Source of the DNA: Petrolisthes cinctipes
Taxonomy: Eukaryota; Arthropoda; Malacostraca; Decapoda; Porcellanidae
Assembly (NCBI GenBank): GCA_033782935.1
Contig: JAWQEG010002456.1
Span: forward strand, 123,160-187,159
Length of the DNA stretch: 64,000 nt
Reading direction: 5' to 3'
The stretch's first letter is position 1; every line of letters begins with the position of its first letter. Positions 44,760 through 57,756 of the stretch are shown here, piece after piece. Position numbers and translations under genes: made by a program. The notes under the pieces are model-generated. The model made no database searches and was not told the origin of the DNA. It worked only from the letters and a program-made list of their open reading frames with translations.

Positions 44760-45394
44760 AACTTTATGAGACTAACTCTTTGTAATCTCTTGCTATTATA
44801 GGAAGAGGAGATAGAATAGAAATAGGTAGTAGGTATCAGTAACCCTCCAATTTGTCTACAACAGGTAACCTCTCAAGATATAGGAGAGTGTTGCAAATGT
44901 ATAGACAACACTCAAATATTTCCACACCCACTGAAAACAAGTAAATGGAATTGTTGTTGATGATAGCATCATTATATTTTTCTGAGACTGCAGTCAGTTT
45001 TACCACACAAAACCCGTACATGGCTTTGATATGTTTGCAGGTTGTATTCCTTGTCTTAGAGGTCTGGTTAGGTTAATGGGTAAATTAAGTATCTAATATG
45101 TCTGTGTACTATCAAAGACAAAAGTTGTGTCATTAAATTTGGTGGAAACATATGGTAAAGAGCTAACCTTTCTGGGCATGGATGTTATTGTGGTGGGGTT
45201 TTCATTATGTTTCACGAGTTATATCAAATCATCGGTCAAGACAATGACACGACTATTGTCTTTGATAGTACAGGCCAGGACAGTTAAAGGTTTAAGGCCG
45301 CCAATGAGTGGCAGTCAATGGGACAGAGTGAAGCACATACTAGACTGTATGAAACACAACTATAGCACACATCACAGATGATGAGTGGCCCAGA
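44760..45394. other. Downstream of RAD54B, nothing recognised
   Basis: AT-rich; 44838-44870 has a single arm (ATCAGTAACCCTCCAATTTG) of the fold-back element family described at 54072. Confidence 0.4.
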
Positions 45395-45602
45395 GACCTC
45401 TCCACCTACATGAGACCCATGTCAGCTTCGGCTATGGCTGCTTAAGTAGGAAGGCCTCAGACAGCCGACTCAAACCCCCACCCCCTGCTCACAGGGGTGG
45501 TAACCTCTGGCATCAGTGAAAGATTTTTACAGTGTCCCAAGCAAGGATTGAATGCTGGACAAAATAAACTGCAGCTGCACACTCTACCACTGCTAGCCAG
45601 AG
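45395..45602 (-). repeat. tRNA-derived SINE-like repeat, antisense, second copy
   Basis: Diverged copy of 30028-30290 sharing GGCTATGGCTGC, GACAGCCGACTCAA, CACAGGGGTGGTAACCTCTG and the A-box end TGGTAGAGTGTG on the minus strand. Confidence 0.7.
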
Positions 45603-47552
45603 TTAAAGTTAAATTTGTATTAAGCTATAGCACATGTCAGGAAGAGATCAGGTCAGATAATGTCAGGTTAAAGTTGTGAGGATTTAGGTTAATTGACACA
45701 TCTCAAAAGAGGTTGGAGGCCTTTATGAGTGAGTTGGTAGACATACCATCATATGATACAAAGGCAACAGGGTTTTGGTTGTACAGACACACAAAAATAT
45801 ATCATGACCAAAAAACAGAGTTCATATATTTGAAAAGAGGTCACTATATAGATATTGTCCTTAAAATAACAACAACAACAACACCCACTCACGGATGCAC
45901 TCCCACATACACACTTGCATGCGCAAACGGTTACATCACAAAAATCTCGTATGTTTGCCAAATGTCAGTGCTATTTTTTGACTGGCTGCAAATATATACA
46001 TGTTCATTACAAAGCCGGGGTTCTTCGAGACTTTTAATTGTTAAGGCTTTGAATAAAAAAGATTATAATATTATAAACCATTGAAGAAAGTTCCAAGTGC
46101 CTCATTAATGGGCCAGAGATGATGATAGTTGTGAATTAGTGGTCCGTGATTCCTACACAAAATCTCCTATACTGAGGGAGTCTATTATGTAGCATTACAA
46201 AGTTTTTAGTAAGTAATGGCCTCAAATTCACTGACAGTGTCTAATACCCACATAAGTATCCCATAAATCTGAACCCTGTTAGTGTGAAATGTGCAAATCC
46301 CAGGTTGTAGGAGCTTTATCGGTTATTAGGAAATGGTATACATGCATGAGCTAGATTGGTAGGAATTGCCCATATGTTACCCTTTTTAGATAATGGAGGC
46401 TACGTACCCATCTAAACTTTACTGAATAATGATGAAACTGCTATTGTGATTAGTTTTTCAGCATAATTTAGTGGATTTAGAAGTCTTCACGATTGCCGCT
46501 GGTGTAGATGCCCTGCAGGTCTTTAGCACTTGGAAAGTTCTCCAATTGTACACTCAAGATTGAATGTCCTTGCTGGTGGGCAATGTGATAGAAGCCATGC
46601 AGTGAGAATCCAAGCTGAGAATAGTAGTTAGCAGTTTTCAGCCAATTTCAAGTTTGAACTATCTGAGGTCAGATTTACTGTGAGGAGGGATAATGCCCTC
46701 TGTAACCTATGTAGGGCTACATGAACTGTATGGCTAAGTTCAGCAGTTTTCATCTCCATTTATATTTTGCCTTGATGTCAGTAGGGCTTGACTCCATGGC
46801 TTTTAAGGGACCTGTATTGTTTGCAGAACGGAAGCTACTGATTCCCCTAAACTGTGTAACTATAAAAGCAGCCCAAGGTATAATTTACCCAAGTGTTTCT
46901 CAACACAGCATGAAGGAAAATCAGTACCTGTAGTTCCATTATACCTAGAACATGATGGGCACCCTCAGGACTTTGAGCTATGAGTGTACAGAAACAGGAA
47001 GGCTGAGTCGAGTTGTGCGGTGTCACAGTTAAGGGCAGACAAGGAAGCTCAAGTCTTAGATTTTAATAGAGTATAAAGGCTACAAATAGGCATAAAACTG
47101 TGATTCACAATTAGAGATGAGTTGGAAATTGTCCTTTGCATGAAGGGATGATAACATACATAATCAATAGGCTCGAGTACTATAATAATGTCTACATGAG
47201 AAGTGTGTGATATGACCAGGGTTAATGATGAAGTGAGGTCGCAGAGTTAATAAGTGATAGTTCAAGAGATCAGAGAGTTCATGAGTGATTGTAAAAGTGA
47301 GATTATAAAATTATAATGATAGCACAGGGAAACTGTTGCTACTAATCCAGAGATTACAAAGTTAGTGATAATTCATGAGTGAGGGCAGGTCATAGATAGA
47401 TAGATATACTGTATAGATTTTGTTATGGTATGTAGGATGGTAATATTAAATAATGGACCCTATGCCTGAAAAGCCATAGGCATGATGACAACGAATACCA
47501 GTACAGTACAGGGTTACATAGACTACTATTATGTGGGATTGGATAGCTACTA
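45603..47552. other. Intergenic, nothing recognised
   Basis: AT-rich with a short (AAC)n at about 45870 and no protein similarity that I recognise. Confidence 0.5.
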
Positions 47553-47640
47553 ATTCCTCCAAACAATGCTATGGAACATATCCTATAGTCATATACTGTA
47601 CTGAGGTATTAATCTCTTCTGGGTTAGAGTGGAGGAATCA
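47553..47640. repeat. Fold-back element, diverged copy
   Basis: AATTCCTCCAAACAATGCTA pairs with GGTTAGAGTGGAGGAATC about 50 bases later; same family as 54274-54358. Confidence 0.55.
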
Positions 47641-48288
47641 ATAGCCTTTCATATTCCCCACTGTAGAGTACCCCCTCAACATTGCCATGCACTATGAGAG
47701 TTACCAAGGCCTTGGCAACTGATGGTCATGGCCACAGTTATGATGGATAAACTGAATTAAACTTTAGGATGATGGTTGAAGGTTTTCAATATTATCCAAA
47801 AATTTAGATTGAAAAAATAGACTAGGCTACAGTGACACATTAAAAAGAGTTTTATTCATAAGTATTGCATTATAGATACTGCCATGATAAGTTGTTGAAG
47901 AAAATGCAAGGTATACCAACTGTTTGACAGATTTGATTGGGTCGAATCTCAACTTGGGAAAAAGTTGTGAGAAAAAGTAAAGAGCGTTAAAGAATTTGTC
48001 ATCCTATTTTTTTTTTTTTTTTTTCCCTGGTTTTGTAAACCTTTACATTATTTTGTCAACAAGTTATCAAGGTTGTACCAGCATATATAACAACTCCATT
48101 AAGAAAGGTTTCAGCCATTGTTGTTATGATTTTGCATGTCATAAGTATGTTCACAACTAAACAATAATATATACAGTGTTGAGCACTGCAGTCTCTTTTA
48201 AGGTCAGCACAGAATATTTAGGCATGGTATCTATACAACAGGAGTAAACAAATAACATGTGGGTCCATATTCATGCACTTGAAAGTGC

Positions 48289-48407
48289 AGACAAAATTTA
48301 ATACACTATACTGTACTTAACTATGTAGCCTAAATATTTGTTGTATTAGTTTTCTGTCTTGGTAGGTATTACATCAAGAGAAAAAGCCAAGAAATAAGAT
48401 GAGAGAG
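48289..48407 (+). repeat. Direct repeat, copy 1
   Basis: About 119 bp (GCAGACAAAATTTAATACAC to AAGAAATAAGATGAGAG) repeated almost exactly at 49378-49502. Confidence 0.85.
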
Positions 48408-49377
48408 ACTGTGCTATTCTCTTTCCCATGACCAGGTAGTGACAGGTATGGCTAATGCTCAGCTAACAATAGAAAATAGTACATTTACATTACATAGTTG
48501 TACACAGTATCAGAAAGTACTAAAAATGAAGTACAGTACTGTATATTACAAAGATGGACACCATAATTATCAGAAAATACTGATAAGAAATATAATAAAG
48601 AACTGTACTCTGTTTCAAACATTAATAAAAATAAAGTACAGCTGTACATTACCCTGGTGCACTGTATCCAAAAGTACTAAAAGATAAGTGCATTGCACAG
48701 TTGTACACAGTATTCAAAGGTAATAAATAAAAGGGTATGATAGGAGGTCAGCCAGATGCACTCCAAATAATAAAACATATTGAAAAAGTGGTAGACTGAT
48801 TGACTGACAGGTGGGGGGAGAACATGGTTAGTATTGCAGACCTCAGTGCATACACAATTTCTCTCTCTCTCATTTTACTGTACATTTAAACTCTAAAATT
48901 AAAGCCAGACAGGATAGCTAATGAAAATCTGAATGTTAGATAGACCCATAGAATAATAAGTCAAACCTGTGGTTTCACAACATTACTTAAACTAACTGGC
49001 GAATAACCTTTACAATGTCACCCACACTGTAATAGATACAATGCTTGGAAATGAATGCCATGAATTACAGGATGAACAAAAAACATCAAAATGTAGCATA
49101 AGAAAGCAAGACAACTTGTATGATGATATACTGTACTTCACATCTAAAAATAAATAGACACACTAGACATAAGCAATAAGTACACACAAGTTGCTGTATT
49201 AATTAACTAAGAGATGGGTGTCCTATCATAATTATACTTTTATATTGTCACAAAGAAAAAAAAAAAGTACATCCCTATATCATATCATTACTCATGATAT
49301 GTATATATTTTTTGTCTGGTGATATACAACCAACAAACAAATACGATGATCATTCCCTCAGCAGCGTATAAAAATCG

Positions 49378-49502
49378 CAGACAAAATTTAATACACTATA
49401 TACTGTACTGTACTTAACTATGTAGCCTAAATATTTGTTGTATTAGTTTTCTGTCTTGGTAGGTATTACATCAAGAGAAAAAGCCAAGAAATAAGATGAG
49501 AG
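49378..49502 (+). repeat. Direct repeat, copy 2
   Basis: Second copy, 1.09 kb downstream, with an extra TATACTG-type slip (ATATACTGTACTGTAC). Confidence 0.85.
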
Positions 49503-51340
49503 TGTGCATTTTCTCTGGGTAAATTTTTTTTTTTTTTTTATATATATAAAATTGTGCACTACATTTACTCGCCCAGCAGTCTGTTCCTCCCATCCCACAA
49601 TGTCGACAGCAAAACGGAATTGAAACGTCATTGCATCCGTATCACAAAATCATTAGGGGGATCAACGTACTGGACTATTTAATTTTACAGTAGCATCTAT
49701 TTGTTGACATACGAAAAAATTCCAGTATATAACAAATAAATAACCTCTGGTGTTGCAATACATACCATATTTGTGTCACCCTTGTTTGTGCTGAATGACT
49801 AGCAATATGATGATCAGTTATTTTAATACTCTGTTATCACTGATTTGAGATGCAAAATAATTACGATATAGTATTATATAAAAAATCTATCTAGCATTGC
49901 TGTAGGCTACGTACCCTGTTTGCGTCACCTCTCCACTTGAGTGACTTAATTGTAATATTATCAGTTATTTTATTATTTATGTTATCATTGATTTGGCATT
50001 TCAGTGTACACTACGATACTTAGGCTAGTCTGACAAGCTCGTGTTGTTTGCTGTGACTGTATATGGTTGCAGTTGCGATCGAGTGTAAGAAAAATTTTGA
50101 CCCGTGACCGTGTAGGCTACATTCAGTTTAGTTAGTTACACTTGCTCTCCACAGTCAGTCAGTCATTCACTCACTCTCCACAGTCAGTCACTCGGGTCCT
50201 TCCACCTAAGAGTATGGAAAGTACAGTACAGTACCTTCCATACTCTTTGCTTCCACCACGGCGGCCGTGCACGGACCAGCAGTGTCCACACGTAGCTAAG
50301 TAGCTTTCCGTGTATTGCAATCTCAACCGTGTTAAATATATCGTAAGTGTTTTCCAAGTGTTCTTTCATTGTTTTTATGCGTCGTACTGGGGTGACTAAC
50401 TGGTCTTATAGCCTTAGTTAGGAATATCTATAATGTTGACGATTGTATGATGCCGGTAAGAGGACTCCATAGACAAACAATTACATTACCGGTACCACGC
50501 CATTATTGTCAACACCACCGATATTCTAGTCTATGAACCGTATATAATAATAGTCAGTTCATGTGACACTAGAATATAATTGACGCCACTCCCGTTCAAC
50601 TCTTTATGATATAATTTTATTGTTGTTATTGTTGCATGTTTGTGTTGTCTTATGGGTGTCTAAACTTGCCTGACAGATGTTGTTGACTACATTACCTAAC
50701 TGGAAGACGTACTCAGAAACCATATTATATCATTTGATCATTTTATATATATATATATACTTTCAGGTAAACAAATTATTTTATGTAATTATGATAAGTT
50801 CTTGTTTAGAACTTTAGATGAATTATTTACTTAGTACATCATATAGGCCTACTGAAAACTAGACTTGCAAATGTATGTTAATAATGGTTTAATTGCTTCG
50901 TAACTGTCTGTTGCAAATTAGTTCTAATAATGGGTTGCTTGTTATGCTACTGTTGCAAATAAGAAGTGATCATGCATGGTGTGTGGACTAGCTAGGCTGT
51001 TGCATTGAATTCAGACTAGTTTGTTGCAAGAAAAATGTATATACTAGTAGACGGGATTGTAGACTAGACTGTTGGAAAAGAAATAATGGTAATTATTAAT
51101 AGACTGTAATTATAGGCTATTGTTGCAAAAACATTCACACTGTTCCATTTGTGAGCAAAGATCATGATCGAGCCACTCAAATAACCGAACATGCCGAGTC
51201 TGTATGTATATGGTGTACAAACTGCCTATACAAAGCACACAGCTTACATTAAACGGACTGAAATAATGAAAACAGTTCCTCTAACCTCTACAGTAAAGTG
51301 AAGCAACACACAAGCCCAGATGAATCTTTGGGTGGTATTA
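49503..51340. other. Intergenic, nothing coding recognised
   Basis: AT-rich sequence containing the short palindrome at 50207 and a (TA)n at about 50744-50759. Confidence 0.5.
50207..50249. mobile_element. 43-bp fold-back with exact 8-bp flanking duplication
   Basis: TAAGAGTATGGAAAGTAC pairs with GTACCTTCCATACTCTTTG around a 6-base loop, flanked on both sides by CTTCCACC (50199-50206 and 50250-50257). Confidence 0.75.
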
Positions 51341-51419
51341 TTAAACCACTTCTTCGACGAAAAGTCGTCAGACATCTTCTATGCACGATGTAGGGGGCAT
51401 TTTCTTAATGTGTCGTCGT

Positions 51420-51560
51420 AGTCGTAGCCAGGATAATTGACGAACAGCCGGACCCATCAGATCACCTCTGAGAAGAGATGTTTCTCATGGACTCGAACCC
51501 GGGCCCTTGCTATTCGCATTCATCACTTCATCCACTCCGCCACCGCCTATCCTCGGGTAG
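51420..51560 (-). repeat. tRNA-related SINE head
   Basis: The minus strand has GTGGCGGAGTGGATGAAGTG (A box) and GGGTTCGAGTCC (B box), as in Ser/Leu-like tRNAs, but arms do not pair into a full tRNA and the rest of the repeat follows. Not a functional tRNA gene. Confidence 0.55.
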
Positions 51561-52489
51561 ATTTGGGATTCAATTTTTCTAATAAATATGTGTGTTGTGG
51601 TGTGTGAAGAAACCTATCAGAGAAAATGTTGGGGAGGGATGAGGGGAATGACGGTAACTATATAGCTTGTTCGTTCCCGCGCCCATTCATCGGAATTCCA
51701 GTATATTGCTGTCCTTCAATATGATATCGGACCCGGATTTACGTTTTTCTTTATATTTTTATTGCTTATTCATTTGATATTATAATTTTTTTTGGTACTG
51801 TTGCTTACTGACAATCCTCTCCCAGTGAATTATTACGACTTGTTCCTTTTATATATATTTTTTTTTTACCCTCGATAAATCTGAGCTTCAGGTGCTGCTT
51901 CGACAAGTAATATATTGACAACAGTATAATACATATTAACATAGTCGGAAACTCTGATCAATCTCTAGTACTGCCGACAGACATTGTTTCATAATGCGAG
52001 AAATGTCATAGGCTACTGATGATGAGTTTAATTTATGCCACTGACAATGCGTGATAGTTTGTTTTCCAGAGCTATTATATGTATGTAGTTGGGGAAACGT
52101 TTCTTGCAGACGGAGCTCGTGTGTGGAAATCATAACCAGGCATTATAATCTCTTTCCTTCATTTCCATCACATAGCCTATTATGTCGCGTCTTGTATGGG
52201 CCTTGGGTGTGGAAATCATGACCAGGCATTATTATTGTTTCCCTTAATTTTCTTCACCTTCATTGCTCTAACTTATGACGTTTCTTGCATGACACTCGCG
52301 GGGGTGGAAATTATGACCATTACAGTATTATCGTTTCCCTTCATTTTCATTAATATTGTTTCTTTTCATTTTCATTATTATCGTTTGGGACGTTTCCTTT
52401 CATTTCCATTTCCCGTAGTCCACAATGACACTGACACACACATACATGCACACATGTCTTGCATATGGCCCCACCATAATCGTCAAGTT

Positions 52490-52490
52490 G

Positions 52491-52533
<43 letters not shown>
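52490..52533. repeat. (ATT)n microsatellite
   Basis: About 14 ATT units. Confidence 0.95.
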
Positions 52534-52959
52534 GTCCGGTTGAATGAGATGGTGTGAGGAGGGAAGGGAAGGGAGGGGTCAGGCTTTGATATCAACAGTA
52601 CACTGAAAAAATACAACTAATTCCTGCAACTTACGCCGAGAAACGCACATTACAACACCTACGTCTAGAGATGGTCTGTTCTGTGGCGCAGGTTGAAGGA
52701 ATAGTGTAATTATTATCATCTACCTTAATTGATACCAGTTCGCCTCAGGAATTCGTACACAGAGCATAACATTACTAGATAAGTTTGGTGTTAGGAAATT
52801 AATTAACTACATTTTCCAGTTGTTACGAGCGCTTGATGTCACAGTGGTGTATACGAATTCGTGAGGCCGACTGTATCAGTTCGCGGTCGACACAACTGCA
52901 GGCTCGTACTATTATTTATAGGGGTAATATAATATACTTTTGGTTCATTAGAGCGTCTT

Positions 52960-53053
52960 GATTCCTCCAAAGTATTGGCTATGCTAGGAAACATGATCGA
53001 ATGAACAAAATTAATGATGGCCTGTTGCATTGTTTATTGGTTTGGAGGAATCA
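52960..53053. repeat. Fold-back element copy
   Basis: GATTCCTCCAAAGTA...GGAAAC at left pairs with TTGGTTTGGAGGAATC at right. Flank TTCATTAGAGCGTCTT is shared with the copy at 60924. Confidence 0.7.
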
Positions 53054-53110
53054 GTTGCTCCAGATTAACCAACACTGTCTGTACTTCCCCCTTAAGTATT
53101 TTTATCTTTA

Positions 53111-53268
<158 letters not shown>

Positions 53269-53461
53269 AAGACATACTAACATCATAAAATTCATTAATT
53301 GGTTGGGTCGGAGTACAGTAACAATTATGCATCTGGTGAGCATTATAATATAGATACAATAAATTACAATACATATTAAACTGTAATAAAAAATAATGCA
53401 TACTGTAAAGAGGGCGAGAGACTAGCTAGAAATATCACAGACATGACTGACATAATATGAG

Positions 53462-53490
53462 TGACACACACACACACACACACACACACG
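53462..53490. repeat. (CA)n microsatellite
   Basis: About 14 CA units. Confidence 0.95.
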
Positions 53491-53595
53491 GCCGTATTCC
53501 TAGTCCTTAGAGAGCTACCTATGCACCGATATCTCCAAACTATACCACGTACAATAGAGATGATCTTCCTCTAAACTGTTGAATCTGTAGCAAAT

Positions 53596-53697
53596 GATTC
53601 CTCAAAAAAAAAACCCTATATTCTCAGTAACAGGACACACACCATCATTATCGTGAACCCGGTCCTGTTTCCTGCATGGCACACTTTGGAGGAATCA
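53596..53697. repeat. Fold-back element copy, left arm diverged
   Basis: Right arm CCTGTTTCCTGCATGGCACA and TTTGGAGGAATCA is well kept; the left arm GATTCCTC is followed by an A-run. Confidence 0.55.
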
Positions 53698-54033
53698 ACA
53701 GTACCAACAGTAGTATTCTATGCATGGTGGTGGTGGTGGTCGAGTTTGCATATGACTCTCTTATGGGTCATGGATGGGTTCGGTAGGAAATTAATAATAC
53801 CGAACTGTGAATGTGGTAGGTGGTGGTGGTGGGTACTGACATTTAGTAACTCTCAGACTAATAATATAATAAGTTGCGGACACGTGGAACAGCTCGATGC
53901 ATTTTGAAACGGGCCTCTAGTTGAGCATAATGATCAGGTATAATCTAACTAGGCATTGTGTGTGTACAGTCATGAGAGTTATATATAGTAAATAAATATC
54001 CAGGTCTGTTTCGAATAGCCAGATGGAGTAATT

Positions 54034-54197
54034 AAGGAGAGATTCTTTTGTTAGTGAAATGGAAAGTCTACGATTCCTCCAAACTATGCCACGAAACAGA
54101 TCCCCTAGTAATACATACCATTGAGGGTGTGTGTTTTCTGGTATAGTTACGAGGAATCAGTAACCTTCCAATTTACCAGTTATGAGAATCTCCCCTT
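54034..54197. repeat. Fold-back element, long form (core 54072-54160)
   Basis: Core arms GATTCCTCCAAACTATGCCA and GGTATAGTTACGAGGAATC. The pairing continues outward (AGGAGAGATTCTTTTG against GAGAATCTCCCCTT), giving an element of about 164 bp that is almost wholly inverted repeat. Confidence 0.75.
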
Positions 54198-54237
54198 GAA
54201 TCGAGCTCCTGGAGAAGCGTTAATTGTAATTTGTTAA

Positions 54238-54397
54238 TGGGAGATTTTCTTACTGGTAAATTAAAGAGCTACTGATTCCTCCAAACTATGCCAGGAAACA
54301 CAAGTCCTCAATGGTACTAAAAGGGGATCTATTTTGTGGCATAATATGGAGGAATCAGAGACATTCCAATTCACCAACAAGAGAATCTCCCCTTGAT
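54238..54397. repeat. Fold-back element, long form (core 54274-54358)
   Basis: Core arms GATTCCTCCAAACTATGCCA and TGGCATAATATGGAGGAATC; outer arms GGGAGATTTTCTTACTGG and CCAACAAGAGAATCTCCCC. Best-preserved copy. Confidence 0.8.
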
Positions 54398-55430
54398 TAA
54401 TTGGGATGTTAGATTATTCGGAACTAAAATAAGACTTAGGTACTTATTATGGCTTGCTACAGTACACACAGTGGTCGGTGCTGTCCTGCCGTCAGTGAGT
54501 GGCCCCCGTGTGTCCAGTGTGCCTGTCCCACGTGTCCACAGCTGTACATTCGAGCTCGTAAATTCGCGACCACGTACATACATACCTAGATGTTTCTGTT
54601 ATCTGAGCTAGTAACGCTGTGTGGGGAAGGTGTTATTGTAGGCGAAAAATTGTATTATGTCACTCTACTATGTTCCACCTACTCTGATTCCTCCCCAATC
54701 AATGTTACCAGCTCAAATGACAAATACGAAACATGGTCACGAATTTTTTAGGTCGAGAGTACATTGGGTTTGACTAGGAATACGGCTCTTTTCATAATAC
54801 TGAAGAAGTTGCTTGATTGACTGACTGAATGAATGGATGAGGCGGGAAAGGACAGATATTGTACAAATACTTTTAAAAATTAATTATTCTATCAAAACAC
54901 TATCTTCTCTTTTCTAATTATGCTTCCCTTTACCGTCCTTTATTTTATTTTTTTCCAGATGAATAAGTATATACATAACAACAACAACAAAAAACGTTTC
55001 CTCTTTACGGTACACTTGTTTTGAACGTTTGTTTTCGGTTTCATGCTTTTATCACGAACATTTTTAACTATCATTTTTTCTTGATTTGTATTTCCAATTT
55101 GTCAACAACACATTTTTCTAGTACTTATTAATCCATTTTTAGAGCCAATGCACAGTTCCATTTTATTAATTTATTTTTTTCAGGACTTGGTAGTAATATT
55201 TTGTCTTGTGTATATATTTTTTTTTCCTCTCATTATTCCAGCTGTTGCTTATTGATTTCTAAATAAAACTAGAAACACATACCATATCCACAATACAAAT
55301 ATATCTATGTATATATATTTTTTTGTCAGGTATATGGGAAAGTATTGATACAATAATTGCATACGATGCGATACCAAATTGTCCAGATGGCATTGTATAT
55401 ATTCCCTCACCCCATACACACACACACACA

Positions 55431-55590
55431 TTAAGGACCCTGTGTTCGTGTATGGACATTGGAGGCTTCTGATTCCTCATGATTATGCCACGAAACACGG
55501 AGGCTCCTTCCATATAGGTGGTGTTTTCGTGGCTGTATTTGAAGGACTCATTTACCTCCAATTTTCTGACTACATCACAGGGTCCCTTAA
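55431..55590. repeat. Fold-back element, 160 bp with TTAAGG ends
   Basis: TTAAGGACCCTGTG at left and the reverse complement of TTAAGGGACCCTGTG at right; inner arms GATTCCTCATGATTATGCCA and TCGTGGCTGTATTTGAAGGA. A closely similar copy lies at 62895-63012. Confidence 0.75.
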
Positions 55591-55614
55591 GGTGAACTGG
55601 AGGGATACGGTACC

Positions 55615-55713
55615 GATTCCTCCAACCTAGCCTATACCAGGAAACAGACAGATGAGCTTATTGTTACTTAATAATAAGGGAATCTGTTTAGTGGAATAGT
55701 TTGGAGGAATCAG
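55615..55713. repeat. Fold-back element copy
   Basis: GATTCCTCCAACCTAG...CCAGGAAACAG pairs with CTGTTTAGTGGAATAGTTTG and GAGGAATC; an outer GAGAATCTCC lies at 55741. Confidence 0.7.
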
Positions 55714-56034
55714 TAGCCCTTCAATTATAATAAATCAACAAGAGAATCTCCACACACATTAATATTCACTAAATCACAACATATACAATAATTATCACAA
55801 AATGCATTCTCTCCCTCCCAGTGTTGATCGGCTTCTCATCAACATCACTATTATTATTATTATTAATAATCTTTGGTACAACCGGTGTATAATGTTTTTT
55901 GTTTGCATTCACCCCCACCAGCAACAGACTGAGGGGGTATGTTTGTTCGTTTGTTTCTTTGTTTGTTTGTACACGTAAGGAAGGACGCGCACACACCGGC
56001 TCCAAAACACACTCACTCACTCAACCTATGTAGA

Positions 56035-56140
56035 AGAACGAACGAACGGATCCACGAACGAACGAACGACTAATAACTCACTGGTTCCATATAGAGACAG
56101 CGAAAGAACGAATTAACTGCTCCACGAACGAACGTACAAT
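56035..56140. repeat. (GAAC)n-type degenerate repeat
   Basis: Runs of CGAACGAACGAACG in three blocks separated by unique bases. Confidence 0.85.
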
Positions 56141-56157
56141 TGCGGACACATGAAACA

Positions 56158-56278
56158 GCCACACTTCAAACGGGGTCCTCTTATCAAACGGGATCCCTTA
56201 TCAAACGGAGCCTCTTATCAAACGGGATCCCTTATCAAACGGGTCCCTTATCAAACGGGGCCTCTTATATCAAGCGTC
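56158..56278 (+). repeat. 17-bp minisatellite
   Basis: Seven loose units of TTATCAAACGGG(A/G)TCCC with CC(T/C)CT variation. Confidence 0.85.
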
Positions 56279-56519
56279 GCCTCTACACACAACGTCTATA
56301 AAACCCCTACCCTATGCTCAATGAGGGGCCCCGTATCAGGTGTGTATAATATGTTTCATGTGTCCGTCCACTTATATACGTACACGACTGAATCACTGAA
56401 GCTCTTGCTCAAGTGGGCAGGTAATAAATTTTATATCTTGCGTTGTTGACGTCGCCTGGATAGCAGAGGGGAGAAAGACGAGACATTCTGTACACATAAA
56501 TAACTCTTGGTTTTGTTGT

Positions 56520-56640
56520 TGTTGCTTGCTTGCTTGCTTGCGTTGTTGTTTAGTTGGTTGTTTGCCTGCTTGCGTTGTTGGTTGTTTGCTTGCTTGCTTG
56601 CGTTGTTGGTTGTTTGCGTGGTTGGTTGCTTGGCGTCTTG
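56520..56640. repeat. (TTGC)n/(GTTG)n degenerate repeat
   Basis: GCTTGCTTGCTTGCG alternating with TTGTTGGTTGTTTGC. Confidence 0.85.
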
Positions 56641-56719
56641 CAGTTAAACGCTTCTTGAACATGAACGTGGAAGCTACAGTGAAATAGAAACGGTAGGGAG
56701 ATATGGTGAGGTGGGGATA

Positions 56720-57200
56720 CGGGATTAGAGGTGAGTGTTGGGGAAGAGGAGTGGAGGTAAAGGTTTGATGAAAGGGAGTAGTGGTGGGGTTTGGGGAAAG
56801 GAGTGGAGGTGGAGATTGGGGAGCGAGTGGAGGTGAAAGTTTGGGAATAGTGGTGGAGTTTGGGGAAAGGAGTGGAGGTGGAGATTGGGGAGCGAGTGGA
56901 GGTGAAAGTTTGGAAATAGTGGTGGGATTTGGGGAAAGGGAGTAGATGTGGAATTGGGGAAAGGGAGTAAGGCGAGGGTTGGAGGAAAGGGAAGAGAGGT
57001 GAAGTTTGGGGAAGGGTACAGGGAGTAGAAGGGAGGGAGTGGAGATGAAGGAAGGTGAGGGAGAGGTGAGATTTGGGAGGAAGATGAGGATTGGAGAAAG
57101 GGAGTGGAGGGAGATGAGGTTGGGGGAAGGGTAAAGGGAGTGGAGTTGAAGGTTGGGAAGGGAGTGGAGTTTGGGAACGAAGGAGAAATGATGAGGGTTA
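56720..57200 (+). repeat. G-rich polypurine minisatellite
   Basis: Units of about 30-65 bp such as GTGGAGTTTGGGGAAAGGAG and GAGATTGGGGAGCGAGTGGA, with near-exact 65-bp duplication at about 56795-56925. The minus-strand open frame here is a by-product. Confidence 0.85.
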
Positions 57201-57270
57201 GGGAAGGAAGAAGAGATGAGGAGAGAAACAGAACAGAAAATCATGGAAAAAAATAAAAACAGGCAAGAAA

Positions 57271-57273
<3 letters not shown>

Positions 57274-57358
<85 letters not shown>
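57274..57358. repeat. (GA)n microsatellite
   Basis: About 42 uninterrupted GA units. Confidence 0.97.
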
Positions 57359-57359
<1 letters not shown>

Positions 57360-57477
57360 ATTAAAGAGAGAGAGAGTCATATGATTTTGTTGTGAAAGGA
57401 AGGAAGCGAGGAGGAAACTCATTTTGATAAGGACAGGACGTGAGAGGGATTTCATTGACCAGTAAATTGGGAGATAA

Positions 57478-57515
<38 letters not shown>
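57478..57515. repeat. (GT)n microsatellite
   Basis: About 18 units; looser TGTG-rich sequence continues to 57665. Confidence 0.95.
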
Positions 57516-57518
<3 letters not shown>

Positions 57519-57691
57519 TGTGAAAGTTTGCAAATGCGCGCGTGTGTCTGTGTGTGTGTGAGTATTATGTGAATCCATCTGTATATGTGTGTATTTGTAT
57601 GTGTGTATGTATGTGCTATGTGCGTGTGTGTGTGTGTATTGGTCAGTAGGTGTATACGTGTGTGTGTATTATAAGACTGACAAAAAGTTAC

Positions 57692-57694
<3 letters not shown>

Positions 57695-57756
<62 letters not shown>

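Noticed and set aside
48289..49502. LTR retrotransposon
   Set aside because: Direct repeats lack TG...CA ends and no primer-binding site, polypurine tract or coding sequence is seen.
51465..51560. Possible tRNA gene (suppressor tRNA candidate)
   Set aside because: A and B boxes are present but the acceptor and anticodon stems do not pair; it fits a SINE head.
56393..57361. Minus-strand frame of 322 codons
   Set aside because: Translation of the G-rich minisatellite and (GA)n; low complexity.
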